From SSF14 sp037045585 (GTDB lineage Bacteria; Actinomycetota; Acidimicrobiia; Acidimicrobiales; Microtrichaceae): a stretch of 64,000 bases of DNA. Shown here piece after piece: positions 26,191 through 35,050 of the stretch. The position numbers and the translations under genes were made by a program. Under the pieces are notes generated by a model. The model searched no databases. It saw only the letters and a list, made by a program, of their open reading frames with translations, and was not told where the DNA came from. The stretch spans positions 71,783 to 135,782 of the forward strand of contig JBAOIR010000024.1 of the NCBI GenBank assembly GCA_037045585.1, given 5' to 3'. The stretch's first letter is position 1; the number at the start of each line of letters is the position of its first letter.

Positions 26191-26261
26191 CACCGCCGCC
26201 GGGGCGGCGGTGGGCTCTCGATCGCTGAGGTGCAGTCGGACTCCATCTGAGCGATCGAGAG
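26191..26261. other. Two hairpins after the HNH gene
   Basis: A GC hairpin with arms CACCGCCGCC/GGCGGCGGTG (about 26191-26212) is followed by a second one, CTCTCGATCGCT (26215-26226) pairing with AGCGATCGAGAG (26250-26261). Neither has a T tract. They may terminate or protect the HNH transcript, and the rest of 26088-26294 shows no convincing gene. Confidence 0.45.
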
Positions 26262-26294
26262 TGCCAGCGTCGATTCGGCCTCGGATCGGATGAC

Positions 26295-26372
26295 ATCACC
26301 ACCCCGTCCGGCATCAACCTCCGGTGCCAACGCCACGGCACCATCAGATCCGGCGCACCACCCGGCCCGTGA
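26295..26372 (+). pseudogene. Remnant of a second 13E12/HNH gene 3' end
   Basis: About 92% identical to 26010-26087, at a constant 285-bp offset. It encodes the same C-terminal peptide (ITTPSGINLRCQRHGTIRSG, then a four-residue end) and the same TGA stop. No upstream coding region accompanies it. This is a broken tail left by duplication or deletion between 13E12 copies. Confidence 0.8.
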
Positions 26373-26474
26373 CCCGCGGCCGACCGTCGGGCGAGCCTCG
26401 CTGCCTGAGGTGAATTCACCCAGCGGACACCTGCGCGCCAACCGGCGGTCGCCCGCACCGGGCAGGCTCCGCGT

Positions 26475-26678
26475 GTGCACATCGAGGGGAGCCTGCTCAC
26501 GGAGCGGGACGCGATCCAGGAGCGGCGGCGGCGGACCAAGGAGTACGGCTACCGCGTGTGCGGCTTGTGGGACGGCGGCGTGCTCGAAGGTCGTCCGCGC
26601 ATCTGCGTCATGCCTCGCGGTCACGAGTCCAGCCCGCACCGCGACGCCGATGGCGAGGACCTCGTCGACCCCTCCTGA
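26475..26678 (+). CDS. Hypothetical 67-residue protein
   Basis: A short polar protein rich in Arg and acidic residues (RVCGLWDGGVLEGRPRICVMPRGHESSPHRD), GTG start. It contains two cysteines and several histidines that could bind a metal. Not recognised. The coding bias resembles neighbours, but there is no clear ribosome-binding site, so it may not be expressed. Confidence 0.4.
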   Translation: MHIEGSLLTERDAIQERRRRTKEYGYRVCGLWDGGVLEGRPRICVMPRGHESSPHRDADGEDLVDPS

Positions 26679-26709
26679 CCGAGCTCCGTGAGCGTCGTAG
26701 GCTCCGGCG

Positions 26710-27495
26710 ATGGACGCGATGGACACCTCAATCTCGCCGGGTCGACGCACCGCGATCGTCACGGGAGCCGGTCGCGGCATCGGCGCGGCCATCGCACGAG
26801 CCCTCGATTCCGCCGACCATCGGGTCGCGCTCGTTGCCCGCAGCCGTGACGAGCTCGACGCCGTTGCATCGACGCTGACCAACGACCCGGTCGTCGTCGT
26901 CGCTGATCTCGGTGATGCCGACGCACCCACGGCTGCCGTTGCCGAGGCGATCGACGCGTTCGTTGGTCGCCTCGACGTGCTGGTGAACAACGCCGGTATG
27001 GCACTGCGCACGCCGTCCGACCAGATCACCGCGGCCGAGATCGACGAGCTGTTCGCCGTCAACGTCCGGTCGGCGTTGCTCACGAGCGCTGCCGCGATCC
27101 CGACGATGGTGGCGGCGGGCTCGGGCTCGATCGTGAACATCAGCTCGATCAGCGGCCTCCGGGGCGCGCCCCGCCGGAGCGTCTACGCGGCGACGAAGGC
27201 TGCACTCGACGGCATGACCCGGGCGCTCGCGATGGAATTCGGTCCGGCCGGGCTGCGGGTCAACGCCGTGGCACCCGGCGTCGTCGAGACCGAGATGTGG
27301 CGCGAGAACCTCGCCAAGCCCGGCGTCGCCGACGAGGTCATGGCGGTCATCCCGACCCGCCGACTGAGCACCCCCGAGGAGGTCGCCGCGGTCGTGGCGT
27401 TCCTCTCGAGCGACGCCGCCAGCGCGATCACCGGCGAGACGATCTCCGCCGACGGCGGCATCCACGCCACCGTCAACCTCTGGCCGACGGTCTGA
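26710..27495 (+). CDS. Short-chain dehydrogenase/reductase
   Basis: A 261-residue classical SDR. Cofactor motif TGAGRGIGAAIARAL, NNAG at about 95-98, catalytic Ser (SSISGLRG), YAATK (Tyr and Lys), and C-terminal ADGGIH. NAD(P)-dependent alcohol/ketone interconversion; substrate unknown. TAGGCT at 26698-26703, 6 nt before the ATG, predicts leaderless transcription. Convergent with the phosphoesterase gene. Confidence 0.9.
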   Translation: MDAMDTSISPGRRTAIVTGAGRGIGAAIARALDSADHRVALVARSRDELDAVASTLTNDPVVVVADLGDADAPTAAVAEAIDAFVGRLDVLVNNAGMALRTPSDQITAAEIDELFAVNVRSALLTSAAAIPTMVAAGSGSIVNISSISGLRGAPRRSVYAATKAALDGMTRALAMEFGPAGLRVNAVAPGVVETEMWRENLAKPGVADEVMAVIPTRRLSTPEEVAAVVAFLSSDAASAITGETISADGGIHATVNLWPTV

Positions 27496-27501
27496 CCCGG
27501 C

Positions 27502-29104
27502 TCAGGAGCTCGGCGTCGCCCAGATGCGTGCCATCGAGCTGGGCTCGGTCGGCAGGCCGGCCCGCTCGTAGTACCCGGACTCGAGCAGGTCGGCGAAGTC
27601 GACGCCGGGGCCGCCCTCGGTCTGCTCCTCGCCAGGGACAGGGCCCACGACACCGGGCAGGATCGTCGGAGCGACGTTCGTCGCCGTCGGGTGGGCCTCG
27701 GGTCGGCCCGGCGCCGGGAGCTGCGCGGTGCCGTCGCACCACGCCGTGGGCCAGCGGAGCGGCAGGTCGCCGATGTCGAAGATCGTCGGATCCGGCTGCT
27801 CGAACGCCAGCGAGTTGCCGATGTTGTTGGCGAAGCGGTCGCGCACCTTGAGCGCCCACGGCGAACCGTCATCGCCGGGACCCTCGGCGGGAGCACCGAG
27901 GAAGCGCCACTGCAGGAACCGCATGATCGACGTGTGGTCGTAGGTGCGGTGGTCGACGAAGCCGGGCATCGCGTACGGCGACGCCATGATCGTCGGCACC
28001 CGGAATCCGGCCTGCCCGTAGTTGGTGGCGTCGTCGTTCGTGGCTCGATCATCGGGCAGCACCGGCGGCGCGACGTGGTCGAAGAAGCCACCCCACTCGT
28101 CGTAGGTGAGGAGGAACAGGCCGTTCTCCCAGCAGGGCGATTCGGCGAACGCCTGGAACACGTCGCGGAGGAACCGCTGGCCGGCACCGGGATCGGCGTG
28201 CGGATGATCGTCGGCCTGCCACGGCCCGGCATAGGGCGGGTCGAGGAACGAGACGGCGGGGAGGTTGCCGGCGTGGCACGACTCGAAGTACTGGTCGATC
28301 GGCGACAGCAAGGGGCCGAGGCGCGGGCCCCAGAACGCCAGGCTCGGCAGGTCGCTGAAGTACGACCGGACCGGGACGCCGGCGCGCCACAGCCGATCCC
28401 AGATCGTGTCGAACTGGAAGCCGAGCTCGGCGATCGGGATGTAGTTGTAGTTGTACCCACCCGACTGGGCGCTGTGCAGGTAGCGGCGGTTCGTCTGCGT
28501 CGAGGTGAGCATCGACGCGTGGTAGTGGTCGAACGTCGTGAACCGGCGAGCCATGCGGGAGTGGAACGGCAGGTCGTCGGCCTCGTGGTAGCCGAGGGCG
28601 TAGCGGTCGTTGCCGCTGTTGGGCGCCGAGGAACCCGCCGTCGCGCTGCGCGTGACCGGCGGTCCAGCCGTGGCCCGGGTCGTTGAAGCCGCAGCCCCGC
28701 CAGGGGTTCGCCATCGACTGGGGGTCGAGGTGGAACGTGTCGACCATCTGACCACTCGTCGCATCGAGGTAGCTCTGCATCGACTTGGCGTCGATGGCGA
28801 ACGTGTTGCCGTAGCGAGAGAGCCCCCGCTCGAGGTAGCCCTCGTCGCGGCTGAGCCATCCGAGGTAGTGATCGAAGGAGCGGTTCTCCATCATCAGCAC
28901 GACGACGTGTTCGATGGGCGACTCCGACGCCGGGAAGTCGAGCATGCGGCCGGTCGGCAGCACGTCGGGGTGGTACTCCGCTCCGACCCCCGAGATGTCG
29001 CGACCGATGTCGGGCGCGCAACCTGCCAACACCGATTCACCCAAGAACGCGGCGCCCCCGAACATTCCCGAGCGCCGTAGGAACTGCCGCCGATCGATCC
29101 CCAT
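27502..29104 (-). pseudogene. Tat-exported phosphoesterase (phospholipase C/AcpA-like), frameshifted
   Basis: Begins with a Tat signal and lipobox (DRRQFLRRSGMFGGAAFLGESVLAGC). The phosphoesterase family domain (PF04185 type) follows, with IEHVVVLMMENRSFDHYLGWL near the N-terminus and LLTYDEWGGFFDHVAPP later. The reading frame breaks at about 28623-28632: HAQRDGGFLG must skip one base to continue as APNSGNDRYALGYHE. After repair the protein is about 533 residues, normal for the family. It would hydrolyse phosphate or phospholipid esters outside the membrane. A sequencing indel is likely, because both halves are well conserved. Confidence 0.82.
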
Positions 29105-29261
29105 ATCGCTGTCTCCCCGCTGTCTCCCCGGCCGGTGGCCGGCTCGTGTCCCGCCGTCAGCCGAACACCAGAACGTCGTGACGGTACCGGTCCCTGCGCC
29201 ATCCCACCAGCCCTTCGGGCGGGATCGCCACCCTCGGTCGCCGCCGAACGCTCGGGGGCGC

Positions 29262-29774
29262 TCAGATGCCCGGAATGGGGAACACCTCGTAGTCGTGCCC
29301 GCCGGGGCCGTCGGCGGCGTCGGCGGTTCGTGCCAACGAGCTGTAGGTACGGGCGCCAATGACCCAACGCCCGTCGTGGCGTACGTAGGTGTCGCAGTAC
29401 AGGCCGTACACGTTGGTCCACCGGCCGGTGGAGAGCTGGCGCAGCTCCCACATGTAGAGGCGTCCGGTCGCGGTCCGGCTCTCGCCCTGATCGGGGTCGA
29501 TCACGTCGATCACCGAGTTGAGCAGCGCGAACTCGAAGAACTCGAACCGTTCGATCGCTCCGGCCACCATCTCCGCAAGCGCCGTCGCACCGACGAGCTG
29601 CATCGGTTCGCCGCGTCGGAGGTCGAGGCTGATCGGGCAGTCGGGGAGGAAGATGTCGTCGAGTTCGCCCCAGGCCTGCCGGGAGACGATGTCGCCGTAG
29701 CGTGCCTGCAGTCGCCCGATCGCGATCACGTCGAGGGCATCGGCAAGTTCGGCGGCGTCGATCGAATGGCTCAT
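29262..29774 (-). CDS. SnoaL/NTF2-like protein
   Basis: A 170-residue cone-barrel protein of the SnoaL_4/NTF2-like type. N-terminal helices VIAIGRLQARYGDIV and the WGELDDIFLPDCPISLDL stretch are typical, ending in a strand-rich region with YCDTYVRHDGRWVIGARTY. Members are polyketide cyclases, dehydratases or ketosteroid isomerases, or non-catalytic. It lies 17 bp downstream of the alkB-like gene, probably in the same transcript. Confidence 0.78.
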   Translation of the reverse strand: MSHSIDAAELADALDVIAIGRLQARYGDIVSRQAWGELDDIFLPDCPISLDLRRGEPMQLVGATALAEMVAGAIERFEFFEFALLNSVIDVIDPDQGESRTATGRLYMWELRQLSTGRWTNVYGLYCDTYVRHDGRWVIGARTYSSLARTADAADGPGGHDYEVFPIPGI

Positions 29775-29791
29775 GGGGACATCCTTGCCCA

Positions 29792-30471
29792 TCAACGCCG
29801 ACGTTGTTGTGGCCCGACCCGGGAGCTGTCGCCGAAGTTGCGCGCTGCGCCGTACCCTTCGGAGCTGTCGGGTTGACCCGTGCGTGAGGTCCACCGCCAG
29901 GTGAACGACACCCGTTGGGTCGCGCTCGGAACCTTCGGCACCGCGTGCATCCAGTCGGCTTGGCAGCGGCCGCCCATCACGATGAGGTCGCCGTGACCGG
30001 GACGGACGTCAAGGTCGCGGGAGCTGTCCTCGTAGCCGACCGTGTACGGCCGCAACAGGAACGGCCGTGGTTCACCCAGCACCGCGATCGCGATCCTGGT
30101 GTCGTCGAGGTAGCGCATCGACCGGTCACGATGGAACCCGACGGAGTCGTTGCCGTGTCGGTAGCGCTGGGGCGCCGGACCGTCGAACGGCACGTGGTAC
30201 TTCGAGCGGAGGTGCAACCCGGCCTGTCGGATCCCGGCGGGCAGGTCGGCGGCGCGGACCCGTGCCGACATCCGGGGCTCGGTGACGTACACCTCGTAGC
30301 GCCAGTTCCGGTTCTCCGACCAGTCCCAGGCCCCGAGCACGTGGTCGAGCATCGCGTCGGCATCGAGGACGAATCCGCGGGCGACGTCGACCCACGAGTG
30401 CTCGTCGAGGTGCACACGCTCGACGACCGCCCCGCGCGGTCGATGGCGAGATCGGGTCGTGCCGTGGTCAT
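29792..30471 (-). pseudogene. alkB: AlkB-family 2-oxoglutarate dioxygenase, frameshifted near its start
   Basis: Recognised by SVGFHRDR (His and Asp iron ligands), the LLRPYTVG strand, GDLIVMGGRCQADWMHAVPK (third ligand His) and a final RVSFTWR. AlkB proteins directly demethylate alkylated DNA or RNA bases. The ATG at 30471 opens MTTARPDLAIDRAG, but the frame shifts at the CCCC run 30430-30433. Adding one base gives AVVERVHLDEHSWVDV and joins the long frame that otherwise starts at GTG 30415. If that GTG is used instead, the enzyme is intact at 207 residues. Confidence 0.75.
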
Positions 30472-30504
30472 CGAACGAATCGTGCCAGAGATCCGAGCGC
30501 GAGA

Positions 30505-31158
30505 ATGTTCGCGGTGTCGACCCCGCTGTTCGCCTTCGACGATGTCGGTCTCGAGGTCGACGGCGCCGTGATCCTCGACGCCATCACGGTCGAGCTGCCT
30601 GCCGACGGCGTCGTGGTCGTTGCCGGCGCGTCGGGCTCGGGCAAGTCGTCGTTGCTGCGTCTCTGCAACCGGCTCGTAGCTCCAACCACCGGCACGGTGC
30701 GATTCCGCGGCGACGACGTCGCGGCCCTCGACGTGCGACGTCTCCGCCGTCGCGTCGGCATGGTGTTCCAACGCCCCACGCCGTTTCCCGGCACGGTGCA
30801 CGAGAACCTCCGTGTCGCCGAGCCGTCGCTCGACGAGGACGGCACGATCGCGCTCCTCGCGTCGGTCGGGCTCCCGGCGGAGTTCGTCGAACGCGATGCG
30901 CTCACTCTGTCGGGAGGTGAGGCCCAACGCATGTGTACGGCCAGGACGTTGGCGACGGGCCCCGAGGCCGTGCTCATGGACGAACCGACCTCGGCACTCG
31001 ACGAGGACAACGCTCGGGGCGTGGAGGAACTCGCGCGGTCGCTCGTCGGCGCCGGTGTCTCGATCGTGTGGGTCACCCACGACCGCGCCCAGATCGATCG
31101 CATCGCCGACGTCGTGATCCGACTGGACGGCGGTCGGATCGTGAGCGGCGAATCATGA
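30505..31158 (+). CDS. fetA: ABC transporter ATPase, FetA-like
   Basis: A 217-residue ABC ATPase with Walker A GASGSGKS (41-48), Q-loop MVFQRP, signature LSGGEAQR and Walker B VLMDEPTSALD. Alone it looks like a phosphate- or amino-acid-type ATPase, but it is followed 10 bp downstream by a UPF0014/FetB permease, the pairing of the FetAB iron exporter of E. coli. The likely role is metal (iron) efflux or homeostasis. Confidence 0.82.
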   Translation: MFAVSTPLFAFDDVGLEVDGAVILDAITVELPADGVVVVAGASGSGKSSLLRLCNRLVAPTTGTVRFRGDDVAALDVRRLRRRVGMVFQRPTPFPGTVHENLRVAEPSLDEDGTIALLASVGLPAEFVERDALTLSGGEAQRMCTARTLATGPEAVLMDEPTSALDEDNARGVEELARSLVGAGVSIVWVTHDRAQIDRIADVVIRLDGGRIVSGES

Positions 31159-31168
31159 GGGGCGGATC

Positions 31169-31948
31169 GTGAACGGCGATGTCGGGTTCGTCGGCCTCGC
31201 GGTGTCGACCGTCATGGTCGGTGTCGCGGTCGCGGTGTCGCTCGTTCGTCGGCTCGGCCTGGAACGGTCGATTCTGTGGGCGTGCGCCCACGCCCTCGTC
31301 CAACTCCTGTTGGTGGGCGCCGCCCTCGGCCTCGTGATCGACCCGAGCCGACCGGCGATCTGGTCGTGGCTCTGGGTTGCGATGATGATCCTGTTCGCAG
31401 CGTGGACCACCGCTCGGCGGGCGCGTGAGGTCCCGGGAGCGTTCCGGTTGTCGCTGACCGCCTATGCGCTGGCGACCGGTGCGTCGCTCGCCGTGGTGCT
31501 CGGCTTGGGTGTGTTCCCGACGAACGGCCGCACGATCGTTCCCATCGCCGGGATGATCGTCGGCAACTCGCTGTCGGCGACCGTCCTCGTCGGTCGGCGG
31601 ATCGTGGCCGAGTTCGCCGACAAGGTGCTCGAGATCGAGGCACGGCTGGCGTTGGGCTTGACCAACGCCGCGGCGGCGTCGCCCTACCTGCGGGAGGCGG
31701 CGCGAACGGCGCTCGTCCCGCAGATCGAGACGACCAAGGCGACCGGCATCGTGTTCCTGCCGGGCGCGATGGTGGGTCTGATCCTCGCCGGGGTCGATCC
31801 GATCGATGCCGTGAGGGTGCAGGCGGCGGTCATGTTCCTCATCTTGGGATCCGTCGCCACGACCACGTCGGTCGTGGCCGTCGGACTGGCCCGCCGTTTG
31901 ATCACGCCGGATGGTCGCGTCGTGAGACTGACCCGGTCCGGTGGGTGA
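31169..31948 (+). CDS. fetB: FetB/UPF0014-family permease
   Basis: A 259-residue membrane protein with about seven hydrophobic segments. Family signatures are RTIVPIAGMIVGNSLSATVL, ALGLTNAAAASP and the cytoplasmic-to-membrane segment TGIVFLPGAMVGLILAGVDP. This is the permease partner of FetA, implicated in iron export and oxidative-stress resistance in E. coli. GTG start shortly after the fetA stop. The 3' end is only 3 bp from the convergent TetR gene. Confidence 0.85.
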   Translation: MNGDVGFVGLAVSTVMVGVAVAVSLVRRLGLERSILWACAHALVQLLLVGAALGLVIDPSRPAIWSWLWVAMMILFAAWTTARRAREVPGAFRLSLTAYALATGASLAVVLGLGVFPTNGRTIVPIAGMIVGNSLSATVLVGRRIVAEFADKVLEIEARLALGLTNAAAASPYLREAARTALVPQIETTKATGIVFLPGAMVGLILAGVDPIDAVRVQAAVMFLILGSVATTTSVVAVGLARRLITPDGRVVRLTRSGG

Positions 31949-31951
31949 GGC

Positions 31952-32610
31952 TCAGGCCAAGGGGGCGATCACCGGGTCGAGCAGCCGGTGCAGGGCGGCC
32001 CGGGTCGCCGCGTCGTCGTCGAGGGGGATGATCGTCTGCGGCGTGAGCACCAGCGAGATGGCGAGCCGCACGAGCACCTCGGCGAACATGGCGACCTGCT
32101 GCAGGTCGCCGTCGCTGGTCGTCACTCCCTCGGGGTGGGTGGCCCGGTAGGCCGACACGAGGAACTCGCGGGCGGCGGCGACGACCGGGCCGGCGTCGAT
32201 CGTGAGGAGTTGGAGCAGCTCCGGCTCGGCCCGCACGAGGGTTGCGAGCAGCGATGCCTCGGTGGCGCGCAGGCCGGTGAGGAACGACTCGATCACCACG
32301 TCCTCGAACCGCTCGATGTCCGCGGTCGAGCGGAGGATCGAACCGAAGAACCGGTGGATCTCCGCGCCAGCACCGCTTCGACGATCTGCTGGCGCCCGTC
32401 GAAGCGCCGGTACACGGTGGTTCGGCCGAGGCCGCTCCGCTCCGCGATGTCGTCCATGCCCGTGCGCCGCACTCCGAGCGTCGCGAACAGCTCGGCCGCA
32501 GCGTCGAGAATCCGGTCGGCCGTCTCGTCGCCCGCGCCGCCGACGATGTCGAGCGGCCGGGTGATCGATGCGAGCAGGGCGTCGACGTCGACGCCGACGC
32601 TACGACGCAC
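31952..32610 (-). pseudogene. TetR-family regulator, frameshifted after the HTH
   Basis: The GTG start at 32610 overlaps the stop of the DUF2236 gene. The HTH is clear (ILDAAAELFATLGVRRTGMDDIAERSGLG, TTVYRRF). The frame breaks near 32359-32366: after VEAVLAR one base is missing, and the second frame continues EIHRFFGSILRSTADIERF and runs to the stop at 31952 as a normal ligand-binding domain. Repaired length is about 219 residues. It probably regulates the overlapping DUF2236 gene. Confidence 0.78.
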
Positions 32611-33460
32611 GGGCGACCTGGCCCTTGCGCAGCGCCGCCTCGCGCTTCCACCCGTCGGCGGCGCGGGGTGCCCACCGCAGCGGTCGGGGCACGAACCGCC
32701 AGTTCTGTCGGACCCACAACTCCAACGCCTTGAGCTGGAGCGTGTCGCTCAGCCCGAACGGGATGCCGAACTTGGCGCGGACCGACACCGGCAGGCCCCC
32801 GATGGCGGTGAGGCGGAGGAGCGGGGTCAGGATCTCGCGTTGGATGGGCAGGCTCCACCACGGGAGGCCGGGCATGTGCTCGACCTTCTCGTGGAGCGCC
32901 ATGTCGATGGCCCGTTCGGCTGCCGGGGTCATCTCGAGCACGTCGGTGCAGTACCGGTTCCACTCGGTGACGAAGGACCGGTAGTCGGGTGGAACCGGAC
33001 GCATGCTGACGCCGTAACGGCGGTACCACTCGACTCCCTCGCGGTAGAGCTGCTCGCGTTCGTCGGGGGTCAGGCGGTGGTTGTCGAAGCGGTCGGCGAG
33101 CTGCTCGACGGAGTACTGGAACGTGGCGTGCGCCCACCAGAACGTCTCGGGCTTGAGGGCGCTGTAGCGGCGACCCTGGGCATCGGTGCCCTTGATGCGC
33201 TTGTGGTAGTCGCGGACCCGGTGGCCGGTGGCGTCGCCGTCCTCGTCGTAGATGACCCCGATGATCTCGGGCACCGATCGCTGGATGCGGTCCCACGGTT
33301 CGGTGAAGAAGGCCGAGTGCTCGACGACCCCGGCGCCGAGGCCCGGGTGCATGAGCTGGAGGATGCCGGTGGCGAGGCCCGTGAACCCCAACCGTTGGTC
33401 GCCGGCCCACCGCCACAGGAGCGAGCCGGGTGCGAGATCGATCGGTTCCGCCTGGTACAT
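32600..33460 (-). CDS. DUF2236 (MpaB-like oxygenase family) protein
   Basis: A 286-residue protein of the DUF2236 family, whose members include latex-clearing protein and the fungal MpaB oxygenase. The opening PGSLLWRWAGDQRLGFTGL, the ALKPETFWWAHATF segment and many His/Arg residues fit a haem-binding helical fold. Activity in this organism is unknown. ATG at 33460 preferred; GTG at 33466 is in frame. The start region contains AAACACGAGTTT, a 10-of-12 palindrome at 33461-33472, a candidate site for the adjacent TetR protein. Confidence 0.82.
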   Translation of the reverse strand: MYQAEPIDLAPGSLLWRWAGDQRLGFTGLATGILQLMHPGLGAGVVEHSAFFTEPWDRIQRSVPEIIGVIYDEDGDATGHRVRDYHKRIKGTDAQGRRYSALKPETFWWAHATFQYSVEQLADRFDNHRLTPDEREQLYREGVEWYRRYGVSMRPVPPDYRSFVTEWNRYCTDVLEMTPAAERAIDMALHEKVEHMPGLPWWSLPIQREILTPLLRLTAIGGLPVSVRAKFGIPFGLSDTLQLKALELWVRQNWRFVPRPLRWAPRAADGWKREAALRKGQVARAS

Positions 33461-33515
33461 AAACACGAGTTTCGTACCACTGTCCCGTCACGTCAATGGC
33501 CCGCCCGAGCCCCTT

Positions 33516-33571
33516 CCGGTTTTGTCCTGCATTTCGATCGGTTTGCCGATTGAAATGCAGGACAAAACCGG
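33516..33571. repeat. Long palindrome between divergent genes
   Basis: Perfect 20-bp arms (33516-33535 and 33552-33571, starting CCGGTTTTGTCC) enclose 16 nt that themselves pair (ATCGG/CCGAT with a TTTG loop), giving an almost continuous 25-bp hairpin. It sits upstream of both flanking genes, so it cannot be a simple terminator for them. The arm shares GGTTTTGT-N-CTGC with the palindrome at 18.15 kb. Confidence 0.82.
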
Positions 33572-33601
33572 TGTCTGGCGAGGCGATCTACGCTCCCGGC
33601 T

Positions 33602-35050
33602 GTGTTCCTCCGCTCCGACGACGAGTCCCACGCCGCCCTGACCGGGGCCGTCGCCGCCGTCACGGCCGAGGTCAACCGCTGGGCCCGCGAGGGTGCATGG
33701 TCGGGCATCGACGGCGACGAGCTGGCCGCCGCCGTCGAGGCGCTCGATCCGCTGCCCGCCTCCGGCGTCGCCTTCGCCGATGTCGTCGACGAGGTGGGTC
33801 GCGTCGTGCTCGCCAACGGCGTGCGTCCATCGGATCCCGCGACGGTCGCGCACCTGCACAGCCCCACGCTCATCACCGCCGCGGCCACCGAGGTCGCCAT
33901 CGGGATGACCAACCAGTCGATGGACTCCTACGACCAGGCGCCAGCGGCCACCCTCGTGGAGGACCGCCTGGTGCGCCGGCTGGCCGAGGTGTGCGGTCTG
34001 CCCACGACCGCGTCGGGTGTCATGACAGCGGGAGGGACGGCGTCGAACGTGCTCGGGCTGGTGCTCGCCCGCGAAGCGGCTGCCCGACGGCGGGGCCTCG
34101 ACGTGGCCACCGACGGGCTCCCGGGCGAGGCTCGGCGCTGGCGGATCGTGGCGTCGGACGCGGCGCACTTCAGCGTCGCCCGGGCCGCCATGCTCATGGG
34201 GCTCGGGCGGGCCGCGGTCGTGAGTGCACCCACCGACGCGAGCGGTGCCATCGACCCGGTGAGGTTCGACGAGGTCGTCGCAGCGACCACTGCCGCCGGC
34301 GACGAGGTCATCGCCGTCGTCGGCACGGCGGGCACCACCGACCTGGGGGCGATCGACCCGCTCGGGCATCTCGCTGATCGCGCCGCCGCACTCGGAGCGT
34401 GGTTCCACGTCGACGCCGCCGTCGGCGGGGCCTTCGTCCTGAGCACCGCGTTGCGCCCCCGGCTCGCCGGCATCGAACGGGCCGACTCGGTCACCGTCGA
34501 CCTCCACAAGTTGTGGTGGCAACCGATCAGCGCCAGCGCCCTGCTGGTCGCTGACGAGGCCTCGTTCGGATTGATCCGTCGACACAGCGAGTACCTCGAT
34601 CGCGAGGAGGACGCCGAGACCGGCGTGCTCAACCTCGTCGGACGCTCACTCGACACGTCGCGCCGCTTCGATGCGCTCAAAGCACTGGTGTCGCTCCGCA
34701 CCGTCGGCCGGGCCGGCCTGGCTTCGATGCTCGAGCACCTCGTCGACACGGCATCGACCGTCGCTGCATCGATCGACGCGCACCGGGAGTTCGAACTGCT
34801 GGCCCCGACCACGACGGTCATGGTCGTGTTCCGCTGGGTCGGCGACGGCACGCTGACCGACGCCGAACTCGATCGAGCCAACACCGACGTCCAGCGCCGG
34901 CTGTTCGACGACGGTCGCGCCGTCATCGGCCGCACGACGATCGGCGGACGGGTCGCCCTCAAGTTCACCGTGGTGAACCCGGACCTGACCGTCGACGATC
35001 TCGTGGCCCTGCTCGACGCGATCGCAGACGAGGCCTTCAGGGAAGGCTGA
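33602..35050 (+). CDS. PLP-dependent decarboxylase (2,4-diaminobutyrate/aromatic amino acid decarboxylase type)
   Basis: A 482-residue group II decarboxylase. Landmarks: GVMTAGGTASNVLGLVLARE, the cofactor region VGTAGTTDLGAIDP, WFHVDAAVGG, and DSVTVDLHKLWWQP carrying the PLP-binding lysine. Family members decarboxylate L-2,4-diaminobutyrate, L-DOPA/tryptophan or glutamate; the choice cannot be made here, and no siderophore genes flank it. GTG start supported by TACGCT at 33589-33594, 7 nt upstream. Overlaps the convergent desaturase by 14 bp. Confidence 0.88.
   Translation: MFLRSDDESHAALTGAVAAVTAEVNRWAREGAWSGIDGDELAAAVEALDPLPASGVAFADVVDEVGRVVLANGVRPSDPATVAHLHSPTLITAAATEVAIGMTNQSMDSYDQAPAATLVEDRLVRRLAEVCGLPTTASGVMTAGGTASNVLGLVLAREAAARRRGLDVATDGLPGEARRWRIVASDAAHFSVARAAMLMGLGRAAVVSAPTDASGAIDPVRFDEVVAATTAAGDEVIAVVGTAGTTDLGAIDPLGHLADRAAALGAWFHVDAAVGGAFVLSTALRPRLAGIERADSVTVDLHKLWWQPISASALLVADEASFGLIRRHSEYLDREEDAETGVLNLVGRSLDTSRRFDALKALVSLRTVGRAGLASMLEHLVDTASTVAASIDAHREFELLAPTTTVMVVFRWVGDGTLTDAELDRANTDVQRRLFDDGRAVIGRTTIGGRVALKFTVVNPDLTVDDLVALLDAIADEAFREG

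Noticed and set aside
26094..26294. Possible gene starting ATGAACGACACG directly after the HNH stop
   Set aside because: The frame is short, Asp/Pro-rich and interrupted by two hairpins and the duplicated 3' remnant; no family resemblance.
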